A stretch of 64,000 bases of DNA, from assembly GCA_022385755.1 (NCBI GenBank), contig MU278348.1, forward strand, positions 1,546,329 through 1,610,328, read 5' to 3'. Positions 12,201-23,078 of this stretch are shown here, in pieces. Positions within the stretch are counted from its first letter, which is position 1; each line of letters starts with the position of its first letter. The position numbers and the translations under genes are program-made. The DNA comes from Trametopsis cervina (lineage: Eukaryota; Basidiomycota; Agaricomycetes; Polyporales; Irpicaceae). The notes under the pieces are model-generated. The model ran no database searches, was not told the DNA's origin, and saw nothing but the letters and a program-made list of their open reading frames with translations.

Positions 12201-13538
12201 ATGGCATCGCACTCGGGCCATGGACTTCTCAGTCACTTACACGCTTCCGTCTCAACTGGAGACCTCCCATTTTCACGGCCACATAGCCCACACAAGGAGG
12301 TCGTAGTCGGCTTTTATGGACTTGGTGCGATGGGGTATTTTATGGCACGAAATCTTGCACATCGTCTGGCTTCCCCGCTCCTCGTGAGCAACCGCACTCG
12401 ATCGAAAGCAGACAGCCTTGCCAAGGAGCTGGGCGAGTCGAAGATCAAGGTTATAGAGAATCCCGCAGATCTCGCTCTTGAATGCGACATCATCTTCACC
12501 AACCTCGCGAACGACGCAGTAGTCAAGGATGCCTACGAGAAGTTTACTGCGGCTCTTCTAGTGAGATAAGAAGTACCCTCCAGAACGAACTCACTGAACC
12601 GATAATATTACCAGAACCAACAAAACACACGTTCCAAGATCTTCGTAGAAACTAGCACGGTGTATCCAACTCTTGCAGGTTACTCGCACCTTTCCTCCAC
12701 CAAACTACGCTCCTAATACGCCAATTCTGTAGGGGAACTGGATACCCTGATATCAAGCATTCCTCATGCTCGGTTGATCATGGCTCCTGTGTTCGGGGCG
12801 CCGCCGGTGGCGAAAGCTGGTCAGCTGTTGGTAGTGATGGCCGGAGACTATCGCTCCAAAAAGGAGATCGCACATCTTCTCGTTCCAGGTGTTGGTCGCA
12901 AGGTTATTGATCTCGGAGGAAATCTTGAGAAAGGTGATTTCTACAGTTGAACTAAACGATGTGACTGCTTATGATATGATAAAGCCCCTACGTTCAAGCT
13001 TATCGGAAACTCTATGATACTTGGTAGTCTTGAGGTCCTAGCGGAGGCTTTCACGTTGGCCGAGAAATCCGGGATCAAACCCGAACAGGTACATACCCTT
13101 GTCAAGGACGTTTTACCCGCTCCAATGTAAGCGTTGGGCTATATTGCAGAACTCAGTACGCTGATATTCTTCAAAGACTGGACAACTACGCCAATAAGAT
13201 GGTGCACGACCTCTTTGACGGCAGTGTAGGTTTCGCTATCGACGGAGGAATCAAGGACTCTACACATATTCGCAAACTTGCAGCAGACACGAACTCTCCT
13301 ATGCCTGCTCTGGTCAGTACTTTGCGACCTTCCCATAGTAATCCAGTATCCCTCAATTGTTACACAGGATTCTGCACATCAACACTTACTAACCGCTCGC
13401 GCTTTACATGACGCACGGAGAGCCCGCGGGGAGAAGGTATATGATACACTAGATTGGAGTTCCATAGTAGCTGGTACAAGAGTTGCTTCAGGCTTGGACG
13501 GGTTCGACAGCTCTCAGGTTAGTTCTGTCCTCACTTGA
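12201..13538 (+). CDS. 3-hydroxyisobutyrate dehydrogenase-like NAD(P) oxidoreductase
   Basis: Six exons: 12201-12560, 12615-12678, 12733-12933, 12985-13126, 13177-13312, 13368-13538; 357 aa. Member of the beta-hydroxyacid dehydrogenase family (NAD-binding 6-phosphogluconate dehydrogenase fold). Visible features are the dinucleotide motif GFYGLGAMGYFMARNL near residue 35, SNRTRSKAD, the substrate region FVETSTVYPT, PVFGAPPVAKAG, and the catalytic-lysine helix with KLIGNSMI. These reduce or oxidise short 3-hydroxy acids or semialdehydes; the substrate cannot be told. About 30 residues precede the Rossmann motif; they are Ser/His-rich and not a clear mitochondrial signal. A donor-like GTTAGT lies just before the stop, so a further 3' exon cannot be excluded. 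Confidence 0.85.
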
Positions 13539-13965
13539 TCGTGCTACTCTGCTGATCCCTTGCGTCAGCATCAGAATATAACTCCAGTCCCAGAGCCTTG
13601 AATTTACACAATGTAGGGCGGCCTCAATACGTATCTGCGCTTGTAACAAGATAAATCGACTACTGTAGAATAACCGATCTGTATCATGAACGTACAAACC
13701 TGGAAGAAATGTAACATCTTGTGATCCTTCGTTCGTACTGTAGGGAATATCTGTGGTCCTCACATATAACACAAAGTGAGCTAGAATGTTGATACTCGTT
13801 GATCCTGCCGACCTTAGGAAGTTACCCAACTATACCCAGTTGACTTACCCATGGGTTAGGCTAGTGCATAACTTTGATTGCCCGATCCAATCTTTGAGCG
13901 CGCAGCCACGGCTATGGAACATTAGACGCTTGCGGTAACTCACTCTCGACCAACTCTTCACCAAG
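13539..13965. other. Intergenic region
   Basis: 427 bp between two genes on the plus strand. Short frames on both strands lack support. Presumed 3' UTR of the oxidoreductase and promoter of the ribosomal protein gene. Confidence 0.4.
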
Positions 13966-14865
13966 ATGCTGCAGCGTTCGCTGCTCGGCCGGCCGTTACG
14001 TGCGACATCGTCTTCACTACCACATACGACTTTTTCATGGTCATATACGCCTAGCAGGACGAAGATCAGTGTCGCAGAACCAGTTGTCTGGCCAAAACGC
14101 AAGGGTCCCCGTGCATACTCGGAGCGCAAGACCTTCAAAGTGTACGAGTACACGCGGTTATTTGAGTCGAGCAAGTCGTCACCGCTCATCTTCCTTGAAC
14201 ACACCGACTTCTCTGTCCCTAAACTCGCCAAATTGCGCAGGGATATCGCCGATGCAGCTGCGAAACATGTCACACCGCCGCCCTCCCTCTCCTCCCCAAC
14301 ACCTGCACCCATCTCAGAGCTTCCTGCTCTGCCAAAATTCACTGTTGTGTCAACCAGTTATTTTGGAGTCGCCCTGCGAAATTACTCTCCATTGGACCAG
14401 GAAACAATCAAAGAGATAGCTGGCATACAAAAAGCGGGTTTGGCGGTTCTGTCATTTCCCGAATTCAATCCGCCTCAGCTGGACGCGGTGCTGAAGGCCA
14501 TGTCGCGGTCCATACCTCCACGAAAGATCAAGTCCGAGGAGGAGCTTGAGCAGGAAGCAAAGGACGCTGTCGATGCATACGTACCGGGACGAAGAATAAA
14601 ACGTCAGAGACCGGATCCCATACCGGACCTCAAACTTGTAGGAGCACTTATTGAGGGTCGAGTCTTCAAGGCTGCAGAGGTGGCGGACGTAGCGAAGTTG
14701 CCGACATTGGACACACTGAGGGCACAGTTGGTTGGGTTGTTGAGCGCTCCGTCTGCACAGCTGGCAGCGGTGCTGAACGAAGCAGGTGGTGCCAAGCTGG
14801 CGAGGACTTTGGAGGGGTTAAAGAAGAGTTTGGAGGATGATGGGGAGGCTCCCCCGAGTGCATGA
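13966..14865 (+). CDS. MRPL11: Mitochondrial large-subunit ribosomal protein uL10m
   Basis: Single exon, 299 aa. The first 35 residues are rich in Arg/Ser with no acidic residue, as expected for a mitochondrial targeting sequence (MLQRSLLGRPLRATSS). The middle carries an L10-like region with PLIFLEHTDFSVPKLAKLRRD and a conserved hydrophobic core near VVSTSYFGVALRN. The C-terminus has the L10 signature layout LPTLDTLRAQLVGLLSAP followed by LAAVLNEAGGAKLARTLEGL. uL10m forms the stalk base that holds bL12m on the mitoribosome. Compared with bacterial L10 it has an inserted linker near residues 170-210. The yeast counterpart is called MRPL11, which is the basis of the symbol. Confidence 0.85.
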   Translation: MLQRSLLGRPLRATSSSLPHTTFSWSYTPSRTKISVAEPVVWPKRKGPRAYSERKTFKVYEYTRLFESSKSSPLIFLEHTDFSVPKLAKLRRDIADAAAKHVTPPPSLSSPTPAPISELPALPKFTVVSTSYFGVALRNYSPLDQETIKEIAGIQKAGLAVLSFPEFNPPQLDAVLKAMSRSIPPRKIKSEEELEQEAKDAVDAYVPGRRIKRQRPDPIPDLKLVGALIEGRVFKAAEVADVAKLPTLDTLRAQLVGLLSAPSAQLAAVLNEAGGAKLARTLEGLKKSLEDDGEAPPSA

Positions 14866-15101
14866 CAGAATATCGTGAGAGGGACATCCATAGTGCGTAC
14901 ATACTCATAGACTACTGCATAATTCAGGGCTTGCTTTGCATATTATCCGACTCTTCAGCCTTAAGTGGTCACTGTGAACACAATGAGCTGGCATTAATAT
15001 ACTCTGCAGGGTACTACAATACAGTTCTAGCGCAGAAGACACATAACAGATACAAGAACGGCCTGCTGTTCTCCTTCAAATAGTACTGCCAAATAGATGA
15101 G

Positions 15102-16213
15102 CTACTTTTGCGCTCTCATAATCTCTCGCGCCAGGTCCTTTCCCTTCCCTACCTCCCATGCCGGTTCACTATCCGGAGGTAGTTGATTACTCTTCACCAG
15201 TTCTGTGTCTCCGCTTAGTCCGAGCTGCATAGCTCTCGCATCTGCACGCGCGAGATTGGACTCGGTCGGATGGATCCATATCGCGTCCGGTTTTGACTTC
15301 GATCGCGGTCGTCCCATCTGAGATTCCGGTGTGGTGTTTTCGCGAATGGGTGAATGCGCGTGGGGAAGTGACGAAGAAGAGGCACTTGAGGAGGAGATTC
15401 GGTATGGGTATTCGTCATTGGCGTGTTCATGCACGCCATAGGGATGAAGAGGGTATGACGACTCGAAGGGAGGTGGTGTCGCAAGTAGAGGTTCCTTCAT
15501 GTGCTCGGGACTGGGATCATCAAGGTCATTTGCCTGTCTTCGTTTCGTAGTCCATGTGTCACTTACTCCCTTCCTGAGCTATAGTCTGGTGTCTCCAAAT
15601 ATTCAATTATAAATTGTCCCGCCGCCAATGTAGTGACCTAGAGGTAGTTGAATCAGCACGAGCAGAGGCGGTTTGTAAATAAGTTATGTGTAAAGCGTAC
15701 TGTGAGCACAATTAACCTAGGCGGGAATCAGCATTAGAAGTCGCGGTACAATATAACAATTACTCACCAAATACTGAAGGTCATGGCCACGAGCATGTAT
15801 AATCTGTTGTTACAGCACGAACATGACAGAAGACGTCAATCTCAATCACATAATGTCACATTATACCATCAAGAATACCACGTACAATCTCAATAGCGTC
15901 GCCATCCAGTACAGCGATGCTTTCCATATCGCCTTACGAAACCGTGTTCTTTTCGTCCATCTGGACGGTGACCAGTTTGTGGTCATCGCGTATGTTAGGC
16001 ACCTGTCATTTCGCCAATGCCGTCAGCGCGCACGTAATATTCATCCGTGATAGCAGATCTGACGACGTACCGTTCCGCGACGCATATAACGACTGTGAGT
16101 ATGCATGCTTGGATAAATTGGCTTGCGGAGTCGAGGTGTAGTGAGGGAAAGAGAACGTGTTCGCCCAAGAGTTCGAAATGGAGGTGGTCTTCCCATCCGC
16201 CGTCCATCTTCAT
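15102..16213 (-). CDS. CTR-family copper transporter
   Basis: Six exons: 16213-16071, 16002-15886, 15803-15768, 15716-15701, 15637-15567, 15510-15102; 263 aa. Three membrane segments fit the CTR family: about residues 30-48 (FIQACILTVVICVAER), then LYWMATLLRLLYMLVAMTF, then WLIVLTVTTLAAGQFIIEYLE. The second carries the MxxxM copper-selectivity motif (MLVAM). The extracellular start is short, MKMDGGWEDHLHFELLGEH, without the Met-rich repeats of high-affinity members. The third segment has no GxxxG. The C-terminal 137 residues are hydrophilic, Ser/Pro/His-rich and lack a Cys/His tail. It may be a vacuolar or low-affinity carrier; that is inference. The 16-nt fourth exon is required for frame and for the third segment. 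Convergent with uL10m. Confidence 0.82.
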
Positions 16214-16792
16214 CTTCGAATCTTCAATTTGTTAGCCTTGAACGGAGGTAAGGCCTAGTATGTATAGAGTGGGTAGTCTTGAATGAGCAGGGGGGCGAGT
16301 TGCTCGCTCAGAATGAAACGTTAAATGTGAGCGTTTTCCAGGTGAGTAGTTTACAAGCGGTTGCCCAGGTGCATGAGGTAATTATAGCACAAGGTTGGGT
16401 TCTCAGGTTGGGCCAGCGCTGAAGGAACGCGCGAGAGTGCAGTGCTCGCGGCGTGGGATGACCGTTGGGCCTCTTGTAAGTTGGTGGTCGAGGTCGGAGT
16501 TGGGCGCAGAGGTCGCAGATGAGAGCGAATTCATTGTGGCCATTAAAACGCATCGCTCTCTCATGATGGTGAGTGTGTACCCGATCCGTATCTATTCCTT
16601 GACATGGTAACGCAATCAGATCTGCAATCCTATCTCGGGTGTGGTCGTGCGAGCGCTCCTGACATGAAGAACGTCAATGACGGTTGATACGTTCACTAGC
16701 TAAACTGACAAAACGGTACATTGTGCGATACAGATAGCAAGGCAGATATGTAGGAAGGTGTGGTGAACAAGTAAATTACACCGAGGCGTATT
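16214..16792. other. Intergenic region upstream of the CTR gene
   Basis: 579 bp between the CTR start and the EXO5 stop. It should hold the CTR promoter. I looked for the copper-response core TTTGCTC on both strands and did not find an exact copy. Short frames on both strands have no support. Confidence 0.4.
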
Positions 16793-19350
16793 TCATGACT
16801 TGTTGACATCAAGCTTTATTTTCGCCTTTGATTTATGCAGAGCCTCCATCGCCTTCTTTTCTCGCCACTCACATCCGTCAGCATATTCGCAAGTACTGAC
16901 CGAGAGAGTTAGGGGAGCGCTTTTTTAATAGAGGAAAAAGACTCACTGGCATCTCCTCGTCAATGCCACCTCTACACCTCTGGAAGGTCGATTGCCATAC
17001 CACCACTGTAGCACATCGTCAAGATGCCGCTGCAGGACGGCATCATCATATTCAAACGTCTTCGTCCCGAGTATAAGACTCCTGTAATCCTCTTTAGGGT
17101 CCGCACGGTCCGTCTTGCCAGCTTGTGCCCCACTCGGGACCGACTCAGATGTGGAAGCTCCCGCATTAGCTTCAGGTACAGGATCCATCTTAGCCGTAGC
17201 TTTGTCCGACTCGTCTGACGCCACCGGTACGGGTAACGCAGCGGAAGTGACCGTTGAGGAGTCGTCGAGAAGGGCGTTTCGTACTCCTGGAGGACTAGCA
17301 GGCACTTCTATAGCTACCACTTGCTCCGGACTGAGATCCTTCAGACTGGCAGCAATAGCAGCTTTGATATCCTCAGCCTCGGTCTCACTTTCTCTCCGCC
17401 TGTGCGGAGACTTCTTCCGCTTATTTGCACTCAAACTTCGCTTTGTGATCCTATATTCGATGGTGAGGGTGGAACGGATGCCGTCGACGTTCAACATCTC
17501 GATGGTATTGCGCAGCATTTCAAGCACTTTCTCCAAACAGTCGATCTCAGCGGGCAGTTCGGTGTCAAGCGTGAATTTACCGGAAAACTTCTTGGTTGAC
17601 AAGAGTCCCGCACGTCTCCATATTTCCTCGTAGTCAGTTGCGTCGGGCGAGCCGGGTGGCGCGAGCATAGAGGAGAGTAGGCGGTGATAAAACATCAGTT
17701 GGAGACGCGATGAGACGGTGTCTTCTGAAGGGGGTAGCGAAGGGTGATGACGAGATTTGGTATCCAGAATCCGAAGTCTGAAGGCTGGCCGTGGACGTGA
17801 TGTCGGGATACGAGAAGGAGAAGAGGACCGTTGCTCATCGTCAGATATCACACCTGTCATGGGATCATGCCTATTGTCCTTGTGCGGGGACGGCTTCCGT
17901 GGCGAAGTAGAGAAGAAAGCGTTGATAGAGGTCTGAGATGGGGACTTCTGCAAAGTAGCCTTCTTCGACGTCCTTTTAGACGGTGTGCTAGGAAAGCCGG
18001 CGTCTGCTCTACCGCGTTTGCGATCCCGCTTGCCCTCAGGTGTAGAGGAACGTCTATATATAGGTTCGCGAATGACCTCGTCCTATTCACGTCCTCAGTA
18101 TACTACAGCATAGACGGATGTGAGGGCACTCACGATGATGCCTTTGACCAGTTGGTCGTCCAAGATACCTACCACATTCATTTCTCGCTGTGGGGTATCG
18201 CCGTTAAAGATCACGCGCACCAAATGAAGTAGTCAGTGCACTCACACAACGGCCGATTTCTACAAGTGACTGCAAACAGTCTATCATCTTCACCATCCTG
18301 ACGATCAAGAACATGACGTTGTTCAGCGTACTAGTGCCATGGGACCAATCGAAACAAGACGCACTCGAGGGCCCACCGCTCTTCCTTCGTAACAGCGTGC
18401 ACAATCTTTTCCACAGGAGCAATCTCCCGCTCCAAAACCTTGTGTACGGACTGGAGACGAAGATGAGCCAACGATATCGATAGAGTACAGAGGTGTAACC
18501 CCTCACCGTTCCCATCTCGGTGCGTTGGTGGTTATTCTGCGCGACCTTCATATCGACTTTTATCTCCTTCCCCGCCGAAGTCTTGAACGACGCCTTTCTC
18601 TTCTCCGGGTCCTTACTGCGGCTCTGAAGCAGCCCATACTCGTACTGGACTTCACACCTGCGAGGTCACTGTGTCAGCCCTTTGATTATCGGGATAGTGA
18701 TTCGAGGTGAAAACTTGCCAGATGGGCGAGGTGAGGTCGCTGACACTTAACACATCGTTCCGACTCCTGAACCGCTTGTACAACGAGCCTTCCAACCCAA
18801 CCACCGTCTCCTTCCCCTTGCCCTTGCTCGTCTCCTCCTTATCCGCTACGGGGGGTGGGTCACGAGGCTCTGGCGCAGTCTCAGCATGGCTATCTCCAGG
18901 TGCGGTTGACTGCTCGAGTTCAATGTCAATGTCAACTGCAGGGCCACTGAAGATGCGGTCTATAAGCGTACGGCGTCTGGAGGGCCCTGCTTCTGCTTCT
19001 CCTTCTGACGCTTGGATGTCTCGCTCTCCGTGACAGCTAGCTCGAGGGGATCGGTAGGAGGAGGCTCTTTCTTGCTCTTTGTGTGTTGGGGGAGGCTCTG
19101 CGGCAGCGGCGGCGTCGTCGAAGGCGGCGAGCTCTTCGGCGGTGAACTCGGAGAAGTCGTATGCGTCGAACTCGCTGGCGGAGGACTTCGGACTCTGAGG
19201 GATCTTAGCGTCGACGTGCTCTTCGACCTCTTCGTATGTGTCTGTGGGCCTGGCGGGGGTGGTATCGACTGGTGAGGGCGGGAGGTCAATGATATAGGGG
19301 AGGTGGACTTCGTCGACAGAAACGTTCTGTTCGTCGAACTCGTCGTCCAT
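16793..19350 (-). CDS. EXO5: Exonuclease V (Fe-S cluster nuclease EXO5)
   Basis: Seven exons: 19350-18719, 18657-18507, 18450-18365, 18330-18246, 18187-18134, 18082-16947, 16895-16793; 748 aa. EXO5/DEM1 enzymes are RecB-type single-strand exonucleases with a 4Fe-4S cluster. Visible: VLSVSDLTSPIWCEVQYEYG (first cluster Cys), MGTSVHKVLEREI, the acidic motif GIIDEVI near residue 334, the catalytic DTKSR near 426, FYHRLL, and the C-terminal cluster region CHTCEYADGCEWREKK. The first 200 residues are acidic and disordered; an insert separates GIIDEVI from DTKSR and carries a PIP-box-like QTSINAFF at residues 386-393. The first intron is GC-AG (18718-18658). The third intron (18364-18331) would be only 34 nt, the least certain junction. 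Confidence 0.87.
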
Positions 19351-19832
19351 ATTAGAGATAATATTGGTCGCTGATGGATGGGGTCAGGAACTGGAGTCGA
19401 GAAAAGGGATATGTTGCACGGACCTTGATCATTCAATTACGCATGCCAGGAGACAGGAGGTTTCGTGTCGCCGCTAATTGAACTCGTTCATGATCGAGCG
19501 ATGGGCACGTGATCGTGAGCGTGAGCACCCAGTAATCCCGATTTTCCAGAGATTTTCTGCGCAGTATCGAACAGCATTCAAGAACATAGCAGAGAACACA
19601 AAACCCAGTTATAGATGCTACTACAAGATCCATATGGTTTGACAAACCACATCCTGAGATTCCCTCACCCACGCTTTATCATGGAAAGCTCTGGCCACTT
19701 TCCAGGCGCGCAGGCACTTTCACGAGTCAGATCGCCATGCGCCGACTAAGATAGAGATAGCACAAGAACCATGGGCGACATATCCCTATAACCGAGCCTC
19801 CCACCTCACTCTCACTTCACTCTCACACCGCG
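19351..19832. promoter_or_regulatory. Divergent promoter region EXO5/DAO
   Basis: 482 bp between the start codons of head-to-head genes. A C/T-rich run (CTCACTCTCACTTCACTCTC) lies just before the DAO start, as is common in fungal 5' leaders. No named site recognised. Confidence 0.45.
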
Positions 19833-21269
19833 ATGGCAGCAGACCAAGCACACATCGTCGTCCTCGGCGCAGGCGTGATTGGCCTGACGATCGCACACGA
19901 GATCGTCGAGAGGTATCCGCTGTATAAGGTCACTGTCATCTCACGAGACTTTCCTGATGATGCTGGGCTGCTTTCGCAGAGCCAGGCGAGCCCGTGGGCG
20001 GTAAGTCACTCCTCTCTGTAAGGTGTACGGGATTGGTGGGCTTATGTTGTGTGCGGTTGAAGGGTGCGAATTGGACGGCTATTGGGCCGTATGATGAGCT
20101 TAAGCACAAGTTGGAGAAGAAGACTTTGTGAGTGGGCTTCTGCACCGTGATATTGCGGGATTGGCTGAGTTGAGGTATGGAATAGCGAGAAGCTGTGGAG
20201 CCTGATACCGACGGGTTTTGTCCAGGTGGGTTGTTAGACATCATGCAAAGACGTCTCTGACCATTCGTCCACAGAAACTCGACTCGCGCTGGTATTTCCG
20301 CGAGCAGACAGAGCTAGACACGCTCTGGTGGAGGGACATCCCTCGCGACGTGCGTAGCTCCCTCTCTCTCCATCTCTCAGCACACCAACATCACCATTCC
20401 CTCCCCAGCTCCGCAAGCTCACACCCTCCGAACTCCCCCCCGGCGCCGCAGACGGCGTCGCCTTCACCACAGTCTCCCTGAACCCGCTCGAATACCTCCC
20501 ATGGCTATACCACCGCATCCGCTCGCGCGGCGCGCATTTCGTGCGCAAGAAGGTCGAGTCCGTCGAGGACGCCGCTGCGTTCGTGCATTGGCGCGGTGCG
20601 GTCGTTAATGCCACGGGACTGGGCGCGAGGACGTTGATTGGGGTGGAGGATGGGACGGTGTATCCTGTTCGGGGACAGACTATCCTTGCGTGTGTGCCTG
20701 GGTTGACCCAGTTCATGTCGTACCCGCTCGAAGCGAGTGAGTATCTGCGCCCTGTTATTCTGCTGTGTAACGGACAATGTGTGCTTACGCAGGATCGATA
20801 GACGGAGACGACCCGACGTACATGATCCCCCGCCCGTCGCCCCCGGGGCACGTCATCCTAGGCGGCACCTACCAAGCAGACAACTGGGACCTCTCGCCCA
20901 ACTACGACACCGCACGCGGGATCTGGGCGCGCTGTGCGAAGATTGCTCCGGCACTGTTAGCTCCAGATGCCCGTATCATCAGCCACAACGTCGGGCTGCG
21001 ACCCGCGAGGAAGGCGGGGCCGAGGATACAGAAAGAGGTGGTATATCTGCCGTTGAAGTCTGATAATATCGTGCGGGGGTTGGCGGTGCAGAAAGTACGC
21101 GATGTAAGGGTCGTGCATTGTTATGGATTTGGGTGAGTGGCGCGTCTGGGATCTGCGAGTGACACACGCTCATCACGAATGCGTTGGTAGGCCTGCGGGG
21201 TACCAGCAGTCGTGGGGAGCTGCTGAAGAAACTCTGGGATTGTTGGACGAGATATTCACGCGTGAATGA
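19833..21269 (+). CDS. DAO: D-amino-acid oxidase
   Basis: Seven exons: 19833-20000, 20063-20127, 20186-20225, 20275-20349, 20409-20736, 20793-21132, 21191-21269; 364 aa, the usual family length. FAD enzyme that oxidises D-amino acids to imino acids with release of hydrogen peroxide. The FAD motif VVLGAGVIGLTIAHE starts at residue 9; then QASPWAGANW, the segment VNATGLGARTLIG, PVRGQTI, GLRPARKAGPRIQ with the substrate-binding Arg, and HCYGFGPAGYQQSWG. Fungal DAOs are usually peroxisomal through a C-terminal SKL-like tripeptide; this one ends in TRE, so either it is not peroxisomal or the last exon differs. The coding sequence is more GC-rich than its left neighbours. Confidence 0.93.
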
Positions 21270-23078
21270 AAGCAATTCTCTGGGGTCTGAAATGCAATGT
21301 ATGTACTTGCTGATATACAAGTTGTATAACATATTCGCCAGCAACCCGAATCTCAGAGGAAGGGCGAAACAGCGCGACGCGACGTACACGTGATCGTCAA
21401 CGTTGACTACTGAGATGCGCCGCCGTCGCGGCGCGATCGACTTGGACGTGTTCTAGAAAGCGCTCGGGCCCGCTCTTGCCATGTCCTCTTCCTCTCTCTC
21501 TGCTTTTTAGCAGAACCGCTAGAATAGGCCACAACTGATGAGCCGTGCTAGCTGAGTCAATCCTCACAGCTATCAGATGCGGCGCATTTTCCAAGTTTAG
21601 TGTCAAGCAGCTCAGCAACATCTGCGCCTTCCCGCCCAGCTTCTGTTCCGCCTGATGCGCATCATAGCGGCTCGCTGTGAGTGCAAGTTTCACGTTATTT
21701 TTGCCACAGGGACGACGTTCGTCTTGGCCGCTGTTCAGAACAGAATTACGTTGGCCTTAGTGCGGCTGTGATAGCTCCCGACGTCGCGGAACGCAGCTCT
21801 GGGCATCAAACATGTTTGTTATCCTCGCCCTCGTCTGAGGAGCTCAACATATCGTCCATCTGAAAGACACGCTGTCTCGCACGATGTTGGCCAACAGGAA
21901 TTCGGTCAAGCCGCAGCACGACGAAGATCCTGGATGCTCGGCGGTGTAAAACCGTGATGAACCGACAGAGAATCGTTCGTAGTGTCGGATATTCTGAGGG
22001 ATCGTACTGAGACGCAACGCTAGTGCTGCTTTTCCTATCTCTTCCCGTCTTATGAACACTCTTGAATGATGATGCCTGCCGTCGATCGACGCGTCGAACG
22101 AGCGAGAAAGTTCGCTAGTGTCGCCACCTCGGACATAATCTGCACAAGCATTTCGTAGTGCACACCCCCGAACGCGAGACGCGGCGTAAAACGAGAGGGA
22201 TGGGAAAGTTTGTCAAACGACGTCAACGAATCGGGACGGGGAGGACGCTAAGGCTCCGCTGATCTGCGCGATGGGACCGGGATGCGCGTCTACACACTGC
22301 TTGATCGCAAACATGCACAACAAACATCCTCGCCCCACGACCGACCGAGGGCTGTTCTGTTCGGCATCGCGGGCTCCTCTGAGGTGGCCAGCCAATCGAG
22401 TACGATGAACAATGCCAGATGGATATCGAGCCCAAGATACAGATGATGCCGCCGCGGCGCAGGCGATGACGCTAGCTCCCGCCTGTGCGCTGCGACGAGT
22501 CCGGTGCGCTGCTCGCTGCTAGGCTGATGGAAGAGAAGCAGGAGTGACGGGTTCATGAGACTGGGAGGGAATAGTGAGTGCTGTTTCGTGCGTCGAGACT
22601 GCCTCGTTGCATCGAACGGAGGCCTCAACGTCATTCCATAGCGCACGGCAGGGATTATCGGGGGTGGCATCTCCCATGAGGATTCTGAGCGAAGGCCGTC
22701 GAACGTGCCGACTCTTCAAAATCCACGCTAAGGCCCTCGAAATTAATAAAGAAAAGGCGAATAGACGGGATCAGCAGCCAGGGCTCTGGGCCAGCGATTG
22801 GGCCATTGTCCGCTCCGATGGTCCCAGCAGAAGAAGGGCATGGGCGGCCGGACACAGCGTTTTCCACCCCAGCCTCGCACAAAGCTTCAGGCGCCACCTT
22901 CCCATCATCACATCACTCGGACAGGCCCATCCCAGTTTATATACGCCCTGCCCTCCCTCCCATCGTCCGGCCACTTTGTCATCTCTTGCCTGTCTTTTTT
23001 TCCTCTTGACATCGTCCCCCTCGCCGACCTCGCTCGCTCTACCCTCTTCATCCGCACATCACATAGAGCCAGCCAGCC
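21270..23078. other. Intergenic region before the priA-like gene
   Basis: About 1.8 kb without a supported gene. Several short frames exist on both strands but none shows a motif or a splice-consistent extension. A TATA-like TTTATATAC lies near 22935-22943, about 140 bp before the next start codon, and marks the promoter of the priA-like gene. Confidence 0.45.
22935..22943 (+). promoter_or_regulatory. TATA box of the priA-like gene
   Basis: TTTATATAC in a C/T-rich surrounding, followed by a pyrimidine-rich leader and the ATG at 23079. The spacing fits a highly expressed fungal gene. Confidence 0.5.
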
